Below the pieces are notes generated by a model. That model did no database searches, was not told where the DNA came from, and saw only the letters and a program-made list of their open reading frames with translations. From NCBI GenBank assembly GCA_045806965.1, contig JBJMIG010000038.1:1-64000 (forward strand): DNA of 64,000 nt, in the 5' to 3' direction. Positions 50,419 to 59,672 of this stretch are shown in pieces. How positions within the stretch are numbered: position 1 is the stretch's first letter; the number at the start of each line of letters is the position of its first letter. The stretch comes from DASYTH01 sp045806965. GTDB taxonomy: Bacteria; Actinomycetota; Actinomycetes; Mycobacteriales; Pseudonocardiaceae. Made by a program: the position numbers and the translations under genes.

Positions 50419-51180
50419 TCACCTGTCGACGATGGTGACCTTGATGGTCTCGTACTCTCCGGCCCAGGTGCGCGGCAACGGGGTGGCCACCTCGGGCGTC
50501 ACGGCGGCCACCACGGCGTCGAGCACGGCCTCGGCGTGCCCGACGAAGAGGTGCTTGGCACCCGGGAAGTCGATCACCTTGGCCTGCGGGACGGTGGCGA
50601 ACACCTCCCTGGCACGCGCGGGCCGCAGGTAGTCGTCCAGCTCCGGCACCAGGCACACCACCGGTTTGCCGGACTCCGCCCACCGGGCCAGCGCCCGCCC
50701 GTCGGCCCGCTTGACCGGTGGGGACACCAGGACCGCGCCGCGCACGAGCGGGTCGAGCCCGTACATCAGGGCCAGCTCGGTGCCGAACGACCAGCCGACC
50801 AGCCAGACCCGGGGCAGTTCGCGGGACCGGCAGAAGTCCAGCGCGGCGGCCACGTCCAACTCCTCGTCGCGGCCCTCGGCGAAGGTCCCGTCGCTGCGCC
50901 CGGCCTCGCTCGCCGTGCCTCGGGTGTTGAACCGCAGGACGGCGAGGCCGGCCAGCGCCGGCAACCGGAACGCCGCCTTGCGGAACAGGTGCGAGTCCAT
51001 CATGCCGCCGTGCGTCGGCAGCGGGTGCAGGCAGACCAGCGTGGCCCTCGGCGGCCGGTCCACCGGCAGCGCCAACTCGCCGACCAGGCGTAGACCGTCC
51101 GAAGTGGACAGCGTGAGCGGGGTGCGTTCGGCGGGCAGCGCGGTGTTGCCGCCGATGCGCACCGGTTCCTCTGCGTTCAC
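50419..51180 (-). CDS. Alpha/beta-fold hydrolase, second
   Basis: 253 residues. Elbow is GWSFGTELAL; LHPLPTHGGMMDSH forms the oxyanion region and GAKHLFVGH holds the catalytic His. Resembles the CocE/YghX-type alpha/beta hydrolases found in actinobacteria. Distantly related to its downstream neighbour. GTG start. Confidence 0.82.
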   Translation of the reverse strand: MNAEEPVRIGGNTALPAERTPLTLSTSDGLRLVGELALPVDRPPRATLVCLHPLPTHGGMMDSHLFRKAAFRLPALAGLAVLRFNTRGTASEAGRSDGTFAEGRDEELDVAAALDFCRSRELPRVWLVGWSFGTELALMYGLDPLVRGAVLVSPPVKRADGRALARWAESGKPVVCLVPELDDYLRPARAREVFATVPQAKVIDFPGAKHLFVGHAEAVLDAVVAAVTPEVATPLPRTWAGEYETIKVTIVDR

Positions 51181-51236
51181 GCCGGTGAGACTATTCGCTG
51201 GTGCCCGCCGCCCGCCTGGCCGGCGGGTGCTCGCGG

Positions 51237-51258
51237 TACAGCGCAAGGTGACATTGCG
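51237..51258. repeat. Element B half-copy
   Basis: TACAGCGCAAGGTGACATTG, one arm of the hairpin found at 42222-42282, alone, in the divergent space between a hydrolase and the aminotransferase. No matching second arm nearby. Confidence 0.6.
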
Positions 51259-51321
51259 CCGCATGGCCGAAGCCGAGGGCGAGCGAGTGAGCAGGGAGCC
51301 GGCGGATGAGATGATGCCGGC

Positions 51322-52374
51322 ATGCCCATCACCGTCCGCGAAGATCTGGCCGGCATCCCCGACTACGTACCGGGACGCAAGATCCCCGGCGCGGTCGTGC
51401 TGTCGAGCAACGAGGTGGCGACCCCACCCCCAGACACCATCGTCGCCGCGATCACGGCGGCCGCACTCGACGTCAACCGGTACCCGGCCTGGTCGTCCGA
51501 CGAGCTGGTCGGACGGATGGCCGGTGCGCTCGGCGTGGACGCCGGGCGGATCGCGGTCGGCTGCGGCTCGGTCAGCGTCTGCCAGCAGCTGATCCAGGCG
51601 CTCTGCCGGCCGGGCGACGGCGTGGTCTTCCCGTGGCGCTCGTTCGAGGCCTACCCGATCGTGACCCAGGTGCTCGGTGCGGGCGAACGCCGGGTTCCGC
51701 TCACCGAGGACCACCTGCAGGACGTGGACGGGCTGCTGGCCGCGATCACCGACACCACCCGGCTGGTGTTCGTGTGCAACCCGAACAACCCGACCGGCAC
51801 GGTGGTGCGCGCCGCCGAGCTGGACCGGCTGATCACCTCGGTGCCCGACCACGTGCTGGTCGTGCTGGACGAGGCCTACCGGGAGTTCGTCACCGACCCG
51901 GACGTCCCGGACGGCCTGCGGTTGGCCAAGGAGCACGACAACGTCGCCGTGCTGCGCACGTTCTCCAAGGCCTACGGCCTGGCCGGCGCGCGGGTCGGCT
52001 ACTGCGTCGCGCCGCCGGAGGTGGCCGCCGGGGTGCGCAAGGTGACCATTCCGTTCTCGGTCAACCGGCTGGCTCAGGCCGCCGCACTGGCCTCGCTGGA
52101 GGTCACCGACCAACTGCTCGCGGTGTGCGCCTCGGTGGTGGCCGAGCGCGAGCGGGTGTACGCCGAACTGGTTGCCATGGGCTATCCGGTTCCGCCGTCG
52201 CAGGGCAACTTCGTCTGGCTGCCGCTCGGCGAGCGCACCGCCGCGTTCAATGAGCACTGCCTCGATCACAAGGTGCTGGTCCGCGCGTTCGCCGGGGACG
52301 GCGCCCGGGTCACCATCGGGCTGCCGGAGGAGAACGACGCGTTTCTGGCCGCTGCCCGCGCCTTCCCGCGCTGA
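51322..52374 (+). CDS. Histidinol-phosphate/aromatic aminotransferase (HisC/Pat family)
   Basis: 350 residues, fold type I. PLP-site motifs: FVCNPNNPTGTVV, VVLDEAYREFV and the Schiff-base Lys in TFSKAYGLAGARVGY. It transfers an amino group to or from phenylpyruvate-type or imidazole-acetol-phosphate substrates. It is not in a his operon, so an aromatic role (Pat) is more likely than histidine synthesis. Its ATG is followed by a methyltransferase gene 12 nt after the stop. Confidence 0.88.
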   Translation: MPITVREDLAGIPDYVPGRKIPGAVVLSSNEVATPPPDTIVAAITAAALDVNRYPAWSSDELVGRMAGALGVDAGRIAVGCGSVSVCQQLIQALCRPGDGVVFPWRSFEAYPIVTQVLGAGERRVPLTEDHLQDVDGLLAAITDTTRLVFVCNPNNPTGTVVRAAELDRLITSVPDHVLVVLDEAYREFVTDPDVPDGLRLAKEHDNVAVLRTFSKAYGLAGARVGYCVAPPEVAAGVRKVTIPFSVNRLAQAAALASLEVTDQLLAVCASVVAERERVYAELVAMGYPVPPSQGNFVWLPLGERTAAFNEHCLDHKVLVRAFAGDGARVTIGLPEENDAFLAAARAFPR

Positions 52375-52386
52375 GCTGGAGTAGCC

Positions 52387-52947
52387 ATGCCGATGAACTG
52401 GATGCACCGCAGGATCTGCAAGTCCGACAAGTGGGCGAAGACGATGGAGGGACAGACGCTGCCCTGGGTGCTGGACGGCGTCGACCTCGGCGAGGACGTG
52501 CTGGAGATCGGGCCGGGCTTCGGGGTGACCACCGCGGTGCTGGCCCGCCGGCCCGGCCGGCTCACCGCGCTCGAGGTGGACGAGGCCTCGGTCGGCTACC
52601 TGACCGACCGGTTCGGCGACGAGGTGCGCGTGCTGCACGGCGACGGCGCACGAATGGCGCTGCCGGACGACTCGTTCAGCGGCGCGGCCTGTTTCACCAT
52701 GCTGCACCACGTGCCGTCGCCAGAGCTCCAGGACCAGCTCTTCGCCGAGACGTCGCGGGTGCTGCGGCCCGGCGGGGTGTTCGCCGGCATGGACAGCCTG
52801 CCCACGCTGCGCTTCCGGCTGATCCACCTGAACGACACCATGGTCATCGTCGACCCGGAGACGCTGCCGGACCGGCTGCGCGCGGCCGGGTTCACCAAGG
52901 TCGAGGTGACCGTCGGCGCCAAGCGCTTCCGGTTCCGGGCACAATAG
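52387..52947 (+). CDS. Class I SAM-dependent methyltransferase
   Basis: 186 residues. SAM motif I VLEIGPGFGVTTAVL, acidic loop LTALEVDE, and motif YLTDRFGDEVRVLHGDGARMALPDDSF; the substrate part (FTMLHHVPSPELQ) is of the methyltransf_11 type. Acceptor unknown. Lies between the aminotransferase and the zinc-ribbon gene on one strand. Confidence 0.88.
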   Translation: MPMNWMHRRICKSDKWAKTMEGQTLPWVLDGVDLGEDVLEIGPGFGVTTAVLARRPGRLTALEVDEASVGYLTDRFGDEVRVLHGDGARMALPDDSFSGAACFTMLHHVPSPELQDQLFAETSRVLRPGGVFAGMDSLPTLRFRLIHLNDTMVIVDPETLPDRLRAAGFTKVEVTVGAKRFRFRAQ

Positions 52948-52951
52948 GGGC

Positions 52952-53161
52952 GTGCCAACCTACGAGTTTCGCTGCCGCGAGTGCGGGTCGACCTTCGACG
53001 TGCAGCGGCCGATGGCGGAGTCGGCCGCGCCGGCCGACTGCCCGTCCGGCCACGACGACACGGTGAAGCTGCTGACCATGGCCGGGCTCACGGGCGGCGC
53101 GGGCGGTGGCCCGGCCCCCGGCGGTGGCTGCTGCGGCGGCGGCTGCGGCTGCGGCGGTTGA
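52952..53161 (+). CDS. FmdB-type zinc-ribbon protein
   Basis: 69 residues. N-terminal MPTYEFRCRECGSTFDV is the FmdB zinc-ribbon signature with CxxC; the second zinc pair is replaced by a single Cys in ADCPSGHDD. The tail is Gly/Cys-rich (CCGGGCGCGG), possibly an extra metal site. GTG start, 4 nt after the methyltransferase stop. Confidence 0.85.
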   Translation: MPTYEFRCRECGSTFDVQRPMAESAAPADCPSGHDDTVKLLTMAGLTGGAGGGPAPGGGCCGGGCGCGG

Positions 53162-53191
53162 CGAACGGTTGACCGGGGTTCTCAGGCGCGG

Positions 53192-54967
53192 CTAACCGTA
53201 GTCACGGAAGCCCTTGCCGGTTTTGCGGCCCAGGCGACCGGCGGTGACCAGGTGTTCGAGCAGCGGCGCCGGGGCCAGGCCCGGATCGCGCAGCTCGTTG
53301 TACAGGGTGCGCTCGATGGCCAGCGACACGTCCAGCCCCACCACGTCGAGCAGTTCGAACGGCCCCATCGGCAGGCCGCAGCCCACCTTCATGGCGGTGT
53401 CGATGTCGTCGGCCTCGGCATAGTGCGCCTCGAGCATCTTCACCGCGTCGTTGAGGTACGGGAACAGCAGCGCGTTGACGATGAAGCCGGCCCGGTCCCC
53501 GCAATGTACCGGGTGCTTGCCGACCGCACGGCAGACCGCATCGGCAGTGGCCACGACGTCCGGTGCGGTCGAGATCGTGCGCACCACCTCGACCAGTTTC
53601 ATCACCGGCGCCGGGTTGAAGAAGTGCAGGCCGACCACATCGGACGGTCGGGAGGTCGCCGCGGCGCAGGAGATCACCGGCAGCGACGAGGTCGTGGTGG
53701 CCAGCACCGCGCCCGGCTTGACCACCTCGTCCAACGCGCCGAACACCGCCTGCTTGACCGCAAGCTGCTCGGCCACCGCCTCGATCACGAGGTCGCAGTC
53801 GGCCAACTCCTCGAACTCCACCGCCCGCATGACCCGGCCAATGGCCGCATCCCGGTCCACTTCGGACAGCCGGCCCTTCGCCACCTGCCGGTCGAGCGAC
53901 TTGCGCACCGCGCCGAGCGCCGCGTCCGCCTTCGCGGCGGTGCGAGCCCTGAGCACGACATCGAAGCCGCGCTTGGCGAACACCTCGACGATGCCGGTTG
54001 CCATCACCCCGGTGCCGACCACGCCGACGCGGCGCACCTCGCGCGCCGGACCCCGGCCGGCGCCGTCGGCCGGCGCCGCCTCGTCGACCAGCACCACCGG
54101 CGAGTCGGGCGCGTCGTAGGTGTAGAAGCCGCGCCCGGTCTTTCGGCCGAGCAGGCCGGCGGTGACCATCTGCTTGAGGATCGGGGCCGGTGCGTGCAAC
54201 CTGTTGCGCGACTGGCGATACATCGTCTCGAGGATCTCGTAGGCGGTGTCCAGACCGATCAGGTCGAGCAGCGCGAGCGGGCCCATCGGGTAACCGCAGC
54301 CGTAGCGCATCGCCGCGTCCAGGTCTTCCCGGCTGGCGTAGCGCGCCTCATACATGGCGGCGGCGTGGTTGAGGTAGCCGAACAGCAGTGCGTTGGCGAT
54401 GAACCCGGCCCGGTCGCCGATCACCACCGGTTCCTTGCCGATGCGCTGGAGCAGCGCGACCACGTCGGTGACCACGTCGGGCTCGGTGACCACCGTGCGG
54501 ACCACCTCGACCAGCCGCTGCACCGGCGCGGGGTTGAAGAAGTGCACGCCGACGACCTTGCCGGGACGTCCGGTGTGGACACCGATCTCGGTGATCGACA
54601 GCGAGGATGTGTTGGACGCCAGGATCACGTCCGGGCGGCAGATCTGCTCCAGCTCGTTGAACACCGCGGCCTTGCGGTCCAGCTGCTCGGGGATCGCCTC
54701 GATCACGAGGTCCACGTCGGCGAGGTCGGCCAGCTCGGCGGTGTAGCCGATCCGGTCGAGCAGCTCGGCGCGGCCCACCCCGTCCAGCTTGCCGTGCGCC
54801 ACCGCGCGGGCGGTGGACTGCTCGATGTGCGCCCGGCCCCGGGTCAGGCTCTCCTTGTCGACCTCGACGCCGACCACGTCGACCCCGGCCCTGGCCAGCA
54901 CCTCCGCGATGCCGGATCCCATGGTGCCCAGCCCCACGACCCCGACGCTGGTGAACTCGCGTGCCAC
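53192..54967 (-). CDS. Tandem-fused 3-hydroxyacyl-CoA dehydrogenase (two complete copies)
   Basis: 591 residues made of two full 3HCDH units, ~1-290 and ~315-591. Each has an NAD site (VGVVGLGTMGSGIAEVLARA; VGVVGTGVMATGIVEVFAKR), a Ser/His/Glu/Asn set (SSLSITEIG...GVHFFNPAP; SSLPVISCA...GLHFFNPAP) and a C-terminal dimer domain (GYPMGPLALLDLIGLD; GLPMGPFELLDVVGLD). Single units normally dimerise; here the dimer is built into one chain. Oxidises 3-hydroxyacyl-CoA. The GTG at 54967 has GGAGG 8 nt upstream, better than 54976. Confidence 0.93.
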   Translation of the reverse strand: MAREFTSVGVVGLGTMGSGIAEVLARAGVDVVGVEVDKESLTRGRAHIEQSTARAVAHGKLDGVGRAELLDRIGYTAELADLADVDLVIEAIPEQLDRKAAVFNELEQICRPDVILASNTSSLSITEIGVHTGRPGKVVGVHFFNPAPVQRLVEVVRTVVTEPDVVTDVVALLQRIGKEPVVIGDRAGFIANALLFGYLNHAAAMYEARYASREDLDAAMRYGCGYPMGPLALLDLIGLDTAYEILETMYRQSRNRLHAPAPILKQMVTAGLLGRKTGRGFYTYDAPDSPVVLVDEAAPADGAGRGPAREVRRVGVVGTGVMATGIVEVFAKRGFDVVLRARTAAKADAALGAVRKSLDRQVAKGRLSEVDRDAAIGRVMRAVEFEELADCDLVIEAVAEQLAVKQAVFGALDEVVKPGAVLATTTSSLPVISCAAATSRPSDVVGLHFFNPAPVMKLVEVVRTISTAPDVVATADAVCRAVGKHPVHCGDRAGFIVNALLFPYLNDAVKMLEAHYAEADDIDTAMKVGCGLPMGPFELLDVVGLDVSLAIERTLYNELRDPGLAPAPLLEHLVTAGRLGRKTGKGFRDYG

Positions 54968-55071
54968 GGCATCCACCTCCGCGTATCCCGACCTGGGCCG
55001 GTTTGGATGCTACCCGCCGGTAATAAGATCGGCCGCCTCGTTATGGCCCAGCTCACTGCGCCACGGTGCGC

Positions 55072-55094
55072 CATGCGCTCGCGAGCTCGCCTCA
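55072..55094 (-). repeat. Element D fragment (copy 4)
   Basis: On the minus strand TGAGGCGAGCTCGCGAGCG, similar to the left end of the MIRU-like element. Its TGA is the stop of the DUF3558 gene at 55092. Confidence 0.45.
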
Positions 55095-56150
55095 CGGTGT
55101 CGGCAGCCTCGGCCACACCGACGCGGCCACCGCGGTCGCCGCCCGGCACGCGGCTGCGACCTGGCCCCGGCGCATCCGGACGAACACCGCGGCGATCTCC
55201 ACCAGGCCGGACCGGCCGGCCGCGCGGAACTCGATGTGCCGGGTCTGCGCGCCACAGAACACGTGGTCCCCGGCGTCCGGCGTCGGGCTGAGCACCGAGG
55301 AACGGCCGGCGATCGACGACTCGGTCGCGCCGGGGCCGGTCGGCCTCGGCGCCGGGCCGGCGGTGAACATCACCCTCAGCCGGGTGCTGTTGTCCGACGC
55401 GGTCCAGGCGCAGTCGTGTCGCGCCGGGTAGGTCCTCGGCCGGGCCTGCGCCAGCCCGGGCACCGCGGCCCGCGCCTCGTCCGGCACGACCGAGCAGGGA
55501 TCCATGGCGCCCAACGAGTTCCCGGCGAACTCACGGTGCTTCACCGACCCGGCGCGCAGCACCGCGACCGCCTTGTCCATGCCGGCCTTGACCATGTCGC
55601 AGAGCATGGGTTCGGTGCCCTCGAACAGGGACGCGTTGACCGACAAGGTGATCCCGTCGGGAAACACCAGAAGGTTGTTGCAGTAGCCGGAGTCCGCGTC
55701 GTACTCGACCGCCTTGAGCCCGCCGCCGAGCTCGGTGATCCTCTTCGCGGCCAGGTCCGGCAGGGCGTCGGTCCGGTCCAGGCTGCCCACGTAGAGCGTG
55801 ATCCCCTCGCTGTCGGCATTCTTGATCTCGACGAGGCAGTCGTCGAGGGAGTCGGGCACGCCGAGCTTGGCCGTGCCGAACCGGGCAAACTCGTGCGGAT
55901 CGGTGAGACTGCACGGATCCAGCGTGGTGAGGTCGCCGAGCAGGTCGTTCGCGCCGGCCTGTTCGGGCGGCGGCGAGCTGGTACCCGGCCGGCCCGAGGA
56001 GCTGGTGCCTCCGCTGGTGCCGGAACCGCCATCGAGCCGCGCGACCGGCCGGCCGGTGATCAGGCTGGTGCATCCGGCGACCGCCGCGACGGCGAGCAGG
56101 GCGGCGAGCGGACCAGCCGCGCGACGGCAGCGACCAACCATGCCGAACAT
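55092..56150 (-). CDS. DUF3558 lipoprotein
   Basis: 352 residues. Lipobox AVAGC after a membrane segment (LAALLAVAAVAGC), a Ser/Thr/Gly/Pro tether and then DUF3558 halves with conserved Cys pairs (LDPCSL...DDCLVEI; MDPCSVV...HDCAWTA), each likely a disulfide. These are surface lipoproteins common in Pseudonocardiales, function unknown. A later ATG at 56141 is possible. 18 nt from the next lipoprotein gene. Confidence 0.85.
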   Translation of the reverse strand: MFGMVGRCRRAAGPLAALLAVAAVAGCTSLITGRPVARLDGGSGTSGGTSSSGRPGTSSPPPEQAGANDLLGDLTTLDPCSLTDPHEFARFGTAKLGVPDSLDDCLVEIKNADSEGITLYVGSLDRTDALPDLAAKRITELGGGLKAVEYDADSGYCNNLLVFPDGITLSVNASLFEGTEPMLCDMVKAGMDKAVAVLRAGSVKHREFAGNSLGAMDPCSVVPDEARAAVPGLAQARPRTYPARHDCAWTASDNSTRLRVMFTAGPAPRPTGPGATESSIAGRSSVLSPTPDAGDHVFCGAQTRHIEFRAAGRSGLVEIAAVFVRMRRGQVAAACRAATAVAASVWPRLPTP

Positions 56151-56168
56151 CTCACCACGGCCGGTGCG

Positions 56169-57179
56169 CTACCGGGGTAGCTTCGGCCACACTTCCGCGG
56201 CGAGTGCCCGTCCTGGCCCGCAGGCGTCGTTTCCCTTGCCTGGCAGCCCGACCTCGAGGAGCACCAGCTCTCGCGCGCCGAGCTGCGGCGAGTCCGCGGC
56301 CGTCGTTTCGAGCTGGCAGGCCGGGAAGTCCGGGCGTGTGTTGTTCGGCGTGACGTAGGTCGCCGAGCCGGCGATGGTCTCCTGCTTGGTGTGTTCCAGG
56401 TCGAAGGACGAATCGACCGGCGCGATGCTCAGCCGCACCACGGGGCCGGCCCCGCCGACCGCGCTCCAGCGGCAGGTGTGGGTGGACGCCCAGTGCTCGG
56501 TCTGCATCCGCGGCACGCCGAGCCTGGCCGCCAGCGCACTCGCCGAAAGCAGGTCGCAGGCGTCGAGCCGGCCGGCGGAGTTCGCCGCGAAGTCGTAGTG
56601 CTTGACCCGCTTGCCGAGCACCCGGTCGACCACCACGGACAGGGTGGCTTCCACGATCGGGCACGAGTCGACGTGCCCGGGGTGCTCGCCCACCGTGCTG
56701 TCCGCCTGGATCATGATCGAAACGCTGTCGGTGAACGTCAGGTACCGGGTGCAGTGGTCGGGCGCCTCGCGCACCCGCTGCGCCCGCAGGCCGCGTGGCA
56801 GCGTGCGGTCCGGGTCCGGCGTGCGCCGGGCACCGCCCGGCGGGTCGCCCTCGTCCACGACGCCCACCGTCACCCCAACGTCGATGCCCTTGGTGCGGAC
56901 CGTGAAGGCGCAATAGTCATACGCCGGCCGCGGCAACAGCACCAGCTGACCCAGCTCGTCCGGCAGGGTCAGCGGGATGAGCAGACTGCAGTAGTCGATC
57001 GTGGGGAGGTCTCCGAGCGCGATCTGTCCGGTGAGCGGCGCGCCGGCATCCTTGGCGGCGGACGCCTCCGGCACCGACGTTCCGGCCACCGGCGCGGCGC
57101 AGCCGGCGACGGCGACCGACATGGCCGACATGGCCGACACGGCCACGGCGGCGAGCAGCAGAGCAGACGGTCGCCCCAT
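56169..57179 (-). CDS. DUF3558-like lipoprotein
   Basis: 336 residues. Signal with lipobox VAVAGC, then two similar domains with paired cysteines (IDYCSLL...YDYCAFTV; LDACDLL...HTCRWSAV). GGGGGAGG lies directly before the ATG. Same family as its neighbour and as 59673-60674; probably one transcript with the gene at 55092. Confidence 0.85.
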   Translation of the reverse strand: MGRPSALLLAAVAVSAMSAMSVAVAGCAAPVAGTSVPEASAAKDAGAPLTGQIALGDLPTIDYCSLLIPLTLPDELGQLVLLPRPAYDYCAFTVRTKGIDVGVTVGVVDEGDPPGGARRTPDPDRTLPRGLRAQRVREAPDHCTRYLTFTDSVSIMIQADSTVGEHPGHVDSCPIVEATLSVVVDRVLGKRVKHYDFAANSAGRLDACDLLSASALAARLGVPRMQTEHWASTHTCRWSAVGGAGPVVRLSIAPVDSSFDLEHTKQETIAGSATYVTPNNTRPDFPACQLETTAADSPQLGARELVLLEVGLPGKGNDACGPGRALAAEVWPKLPR

Positions 57180-57233
57180 CGGTCCTCCCCCAGAAGTGTC
57201 CTCCCCGCTGGGTCGTACCAGGCCCAGGCGCTG

Positions 57234-57935
57234 TTACCGCTGCTCGTCGAACCCGCGACCGGCCAGCTCTCGCACCCGGCGCAGCGCCTCCGCGGCCTGC
57301 CCGCCGGTGGCCGAGACCCGCACCGTGTCGCCGCCCCGGGCCCCGAGCGCCATCAGGGCCAGCACGCTGCGCGCGTCCGCCTGTTTGTCCCCGAAGGTGA
57401 CCGTGACCGTGGCGTCCAACCCGGCGACCACCCTGGCGAGCAGCGCCGCCGGCCGGGCGTGCAACCCGATCTCGTTGGTGAGCGGCACCTCGACGATCTC
57501 GCCGGCCTTTTCGGTGCCGCTCGCCCGGGCACCGCCGCCGGCATCCTCGGGCACCGCCTCGGGCACCGCACCTCGCCGCGCCGCCGCCACCACGTCGGAC
57601 AGGCCCGCCCCGCCCTGTGCGGCCACCGCCGCGGCGACCGCGCCCTCGACCAGCGGCACGTCCATCACCACCGCCCGGTCCGGCCGGTCGAGCGACTCGA
57701 CGGCGAGATCGGCGACCATTCGGGCGCTGCCGAGGTCATAGAGCAGCACCACGCCGTCGCCCGTGTCCGCCTCCGCCAGCGCGGCGCTGACCAGGCCGAA
57801 GTCGGTGCCGAGCGCCCCGTCCCCGGTGCCGCCGGCCGCGACCAGCGCGACGTCCGGCGCCATCTGCCCGGCCAGCTCGGCCACCCCGGCGGCGAGCGTG
57901 GCGCTGTGCGAGACCAGCACCAGCCCGACCGTCAC
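57234..57935 (-). CDS. dhaM: PTS-dependent dihydroxyacetone kinase phosphotransferase subunit DhaM
   Basis: 233 residues: an EIIA-Man-type domain (phospho-His10 in LVSHSATLA; ~1-125) joined to an HPr domain (~145-233, phospho-His in GLHARPAALLA). It lacks the partial EI domain present in E. coli DhaM, so it must get phosphate from a separate Enzyme I. It phosphorylates DhaL-bound ADP. GTG overlaps the dhaL stop (GTGA). Confidence 0.93.
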   Translation of the reverse strand: MTVGLVLVSHSATLAAGVAELAGQMAPDVALVAAGGTGDGALGTDFGLVSAALAEADTGDGVVLLYDLGSARMVADLAVESLDRPDRAVVMDVPLVEGAVAAAVAAQGGAGLSDVVAAARRGAVPEAVPEDAGGGARASGTEKAGEIVEVPLTNEIGLHARPAALLARVVAGLDATVTVTFGDKQADARSVLALMALGARGGDTVRVSATGGQAAEALRRVRELAGRGFDEQR

Positions 57936-58564
57936 GGCGCCGCACCCGCCGAGTCGGCGAGCGAACCGAGCAGCAGCGCCGTGGACCGGGCACCCGGATC
58001 GAGGTGCCCGGCGCTGCGCTCGCCCAGATAGGAGGCCCGGCCCTTGCGGGCGACCAGCGGCACCGTTGACTCCGCACCGGCCGACGCCGCGTCCGCCGCG
58101 GCCCGCAGCACCGCCGCGACGCCCGCGTCCACGGCCTGCTCCGCCGCGCGCACCGCCGGCTCCAGCGCGTCCACCATGGTCTTGTCGCCGAGTTCCGCCT
58201 TGCCCCTGGCCACCACGCCGCCGAGCGCCGCACGCAAGGCCGCCACCACCGACTCCGCGGTCAGCTCGGTGGCGTCGGCGACCGCCGTCGCGGCGCGCAG
58301 GAACGCCGTGCCGTACAGCGGCCCGGCGGCCCCGCCCACCTTGGAGATCAAGGTGGAGGCGGCCAGCTTCAGCACCGCCGCCGGCGTGTCCGGAGTGGCC
58401 GCGTCCAAGTTGGACACGATGAAGGTGAACCCGCGCTTGAGGTTCTCGCCGTGGTCGCCGTCACCGATCGCGCGGTCCAGCCCGACCAGCTCGTCGCGGT
58501 GCTCGGTGATCACCGCGGCCGCGCCGCGCAGTGCGTCCGCGACCTGTCCGGCGCCACAACCCAT
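57932..58564 (-). CDS. dhaL: Dihydroxyacetone kinase ADP-binding subunit DhaL
   Basis: 210 residues. The Mg/ADP site is IGDGDHGENLKRGF; SKVGGAAGPLYGTAF and KGRASYLGERSAGHLDPGA complete the nucleotide pocket. Holds ADP as a cofactor between DhaM and DhaK. ATG overlaps the dhaK stop (TGATG). Confidence 0.95.
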   Translation of the reverse strand: MGCGAGQVADALRGAAAVITEHRDELVGLDRAIGDGDHGENLKRGFTFIVSNLDAATPDTPAAVLKLAASTLISKVGGAAGPLYGTAFLRAATAVADATELTAESVVAALRAALGGVVARGKAELGDKTMVDALEPAVRAAEQAVDAGVAAVLRAAADAASAGAESTVPLVARKGRASYLGERSAGHLDPGARSTALLLGSLADSAGAAP

Positions 58565-59565
58565 CAGATGCCCCAGCGCAGCGCCGCGGTGTGCACCGGG
58601 GCGTCCCACAACTCGATCAGCTCGTCGTCGAGCTTCAGCAGCGTCAGGCTCATCCCCTGCATCTCGAGGCTGGTGATCAACGGCCCGACCAGGCGGCGCT
58701 GCACCGTGATTCCTCGGTCGGCGAGCAACCCCTCGGCGATCCCGTGCGCGAGGTACAGCTCGATCAGCGGGGTGCCGCCCATCGAGTTGGTGAACAGCAG
58801 CACCCGGTCGCCGCTCTGGAACGGCAGATCCTCGATGATCGGCTCGAGCAGCCTGGCCACGATCCCGTCGGCGTTGTCCATGGGCATCCGGGCGCGGCCC
58901 GGCTCGCCGTGGATGCCGATGCCGACCTCCATCTCGTCGTCCGGCAGGTCGAAGCTGGGCTCGCCGACGTGCGGCACGGTCGGCGCGGTCACCGCAAGGC
59001 CCATCGACCGCACGTTGGCGATCACCCGGTTGGCCAGCCGCTCCACCGCGTCCAGGTCGGCACCCCGTTCGGCGGCCGCACCGACGATCTTCTCGAGCAG
59101 CACCGTGCCACCGACACCGCGGCGCCCGGCCGTGTAGAGCGAGTCCTTCACCGCCACGTCGTCGTCGATCACGACGGTGCGCACGTCCACGTCGTCGGCC
59201 GCCGCCAGCTCCGCCGCGGTCTCGAAGTTCAGCACGTCGCCGGTGTAGTTCTTGACCACGAACAGCACGCCGGCACCGCCGTGCGTCTGCTTGACCGCCT
59301 CCTGCATCTGATCCGGCGTCGGCGAGGTGAACACCGCGCCGGGACAGGCCGCCGTGAGCATGCCGGGACCGACGAACCCGCCGTGCATCGGCTCGTGCCC
59401 GGAGCCGCCGCCGGAGATCACCGCCACCTTGCCCGACACCGGTGCGTCGGCCCTGACCACCACGGCCGGGTCGTCGACCACCCGAAGCAGGTCCGCATGG
59501 GCCAGCGCCATCCCGCGCAGTGACTCGGCGACCACTGTGGACGGGTCATTGATGATCTTCTTCAT
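58564..59565 (-). CDS. dhaK: Dihydroxyacetone kinase substrate-binding subunit DhaK
   Basis: 333 residues. Dihydroxyacetone binds covalently to the His in VGIGIHGEPG; SGGGSGHEPMHGGFVG and VKNYTGDVLNF are further family motifs. ATG 59565 (MKKIINDPS) has GGAGG upstream and matches the family; an upstream GTG at 59598 lies inside the MIRU-like repeat. First gene of dhaKLM, which makes dihydroxyacetone phosphate. Confidence 0.96.
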   Translation of the reverse strand: MKKIINDPSTVVAESLRGMALAHADLLRVVDDPAVVVRADAPVSGKVAVISGGGSGHEPMHGGFVGPGMLTAACPGAVFTSPTPDQMQEAVKQTHGGAGVLFVVKNYTGDVLNFETAAELAAADDVDVRTVVIDDDVAVKDSLYTAGRRGVGGTVLLEKIVGAAAERGADLDAVERLANRVIANVRSMGLAVTAPTVPHVGEPSFDLPDDEMEVGIGIHGEPGRARMPMDNADGIVARLLEPIIEDLPFQSGDRVLLFTNSMGGTPLIELYLAHGIAEGLLADRGITVQRRLVGPLITSLEMQGMSLTLLKLDDELIELWDAPVHTAALRWGI

Positions 59566-59590
59566 GCCGGCCTCCGGCGATCGACGATGA

Positions 59591-59670
59591 TCGCTCACGG
59601 GATCAACTCGCAGGCTCGCTGATCTCGCTCGGACACTGCTTCATTGGTTCGCTCGCAAGCTCGCTCAGGA
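59591..59670 (-). repeat. MIRU-like repeat (element D, copy 2)
   Basis: About 80 bp with ~85% identity to 24008-24091. Read on the minus strand: TGAGCGAGCTTGCGAGCGAA at the upstream end and GATCCCGTGAGCGAT at the downstream end. It fills the space between a DUF3558 gene stop and dhaK. Confidence 0.8.
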
Positions 59671-59672
59671 CA

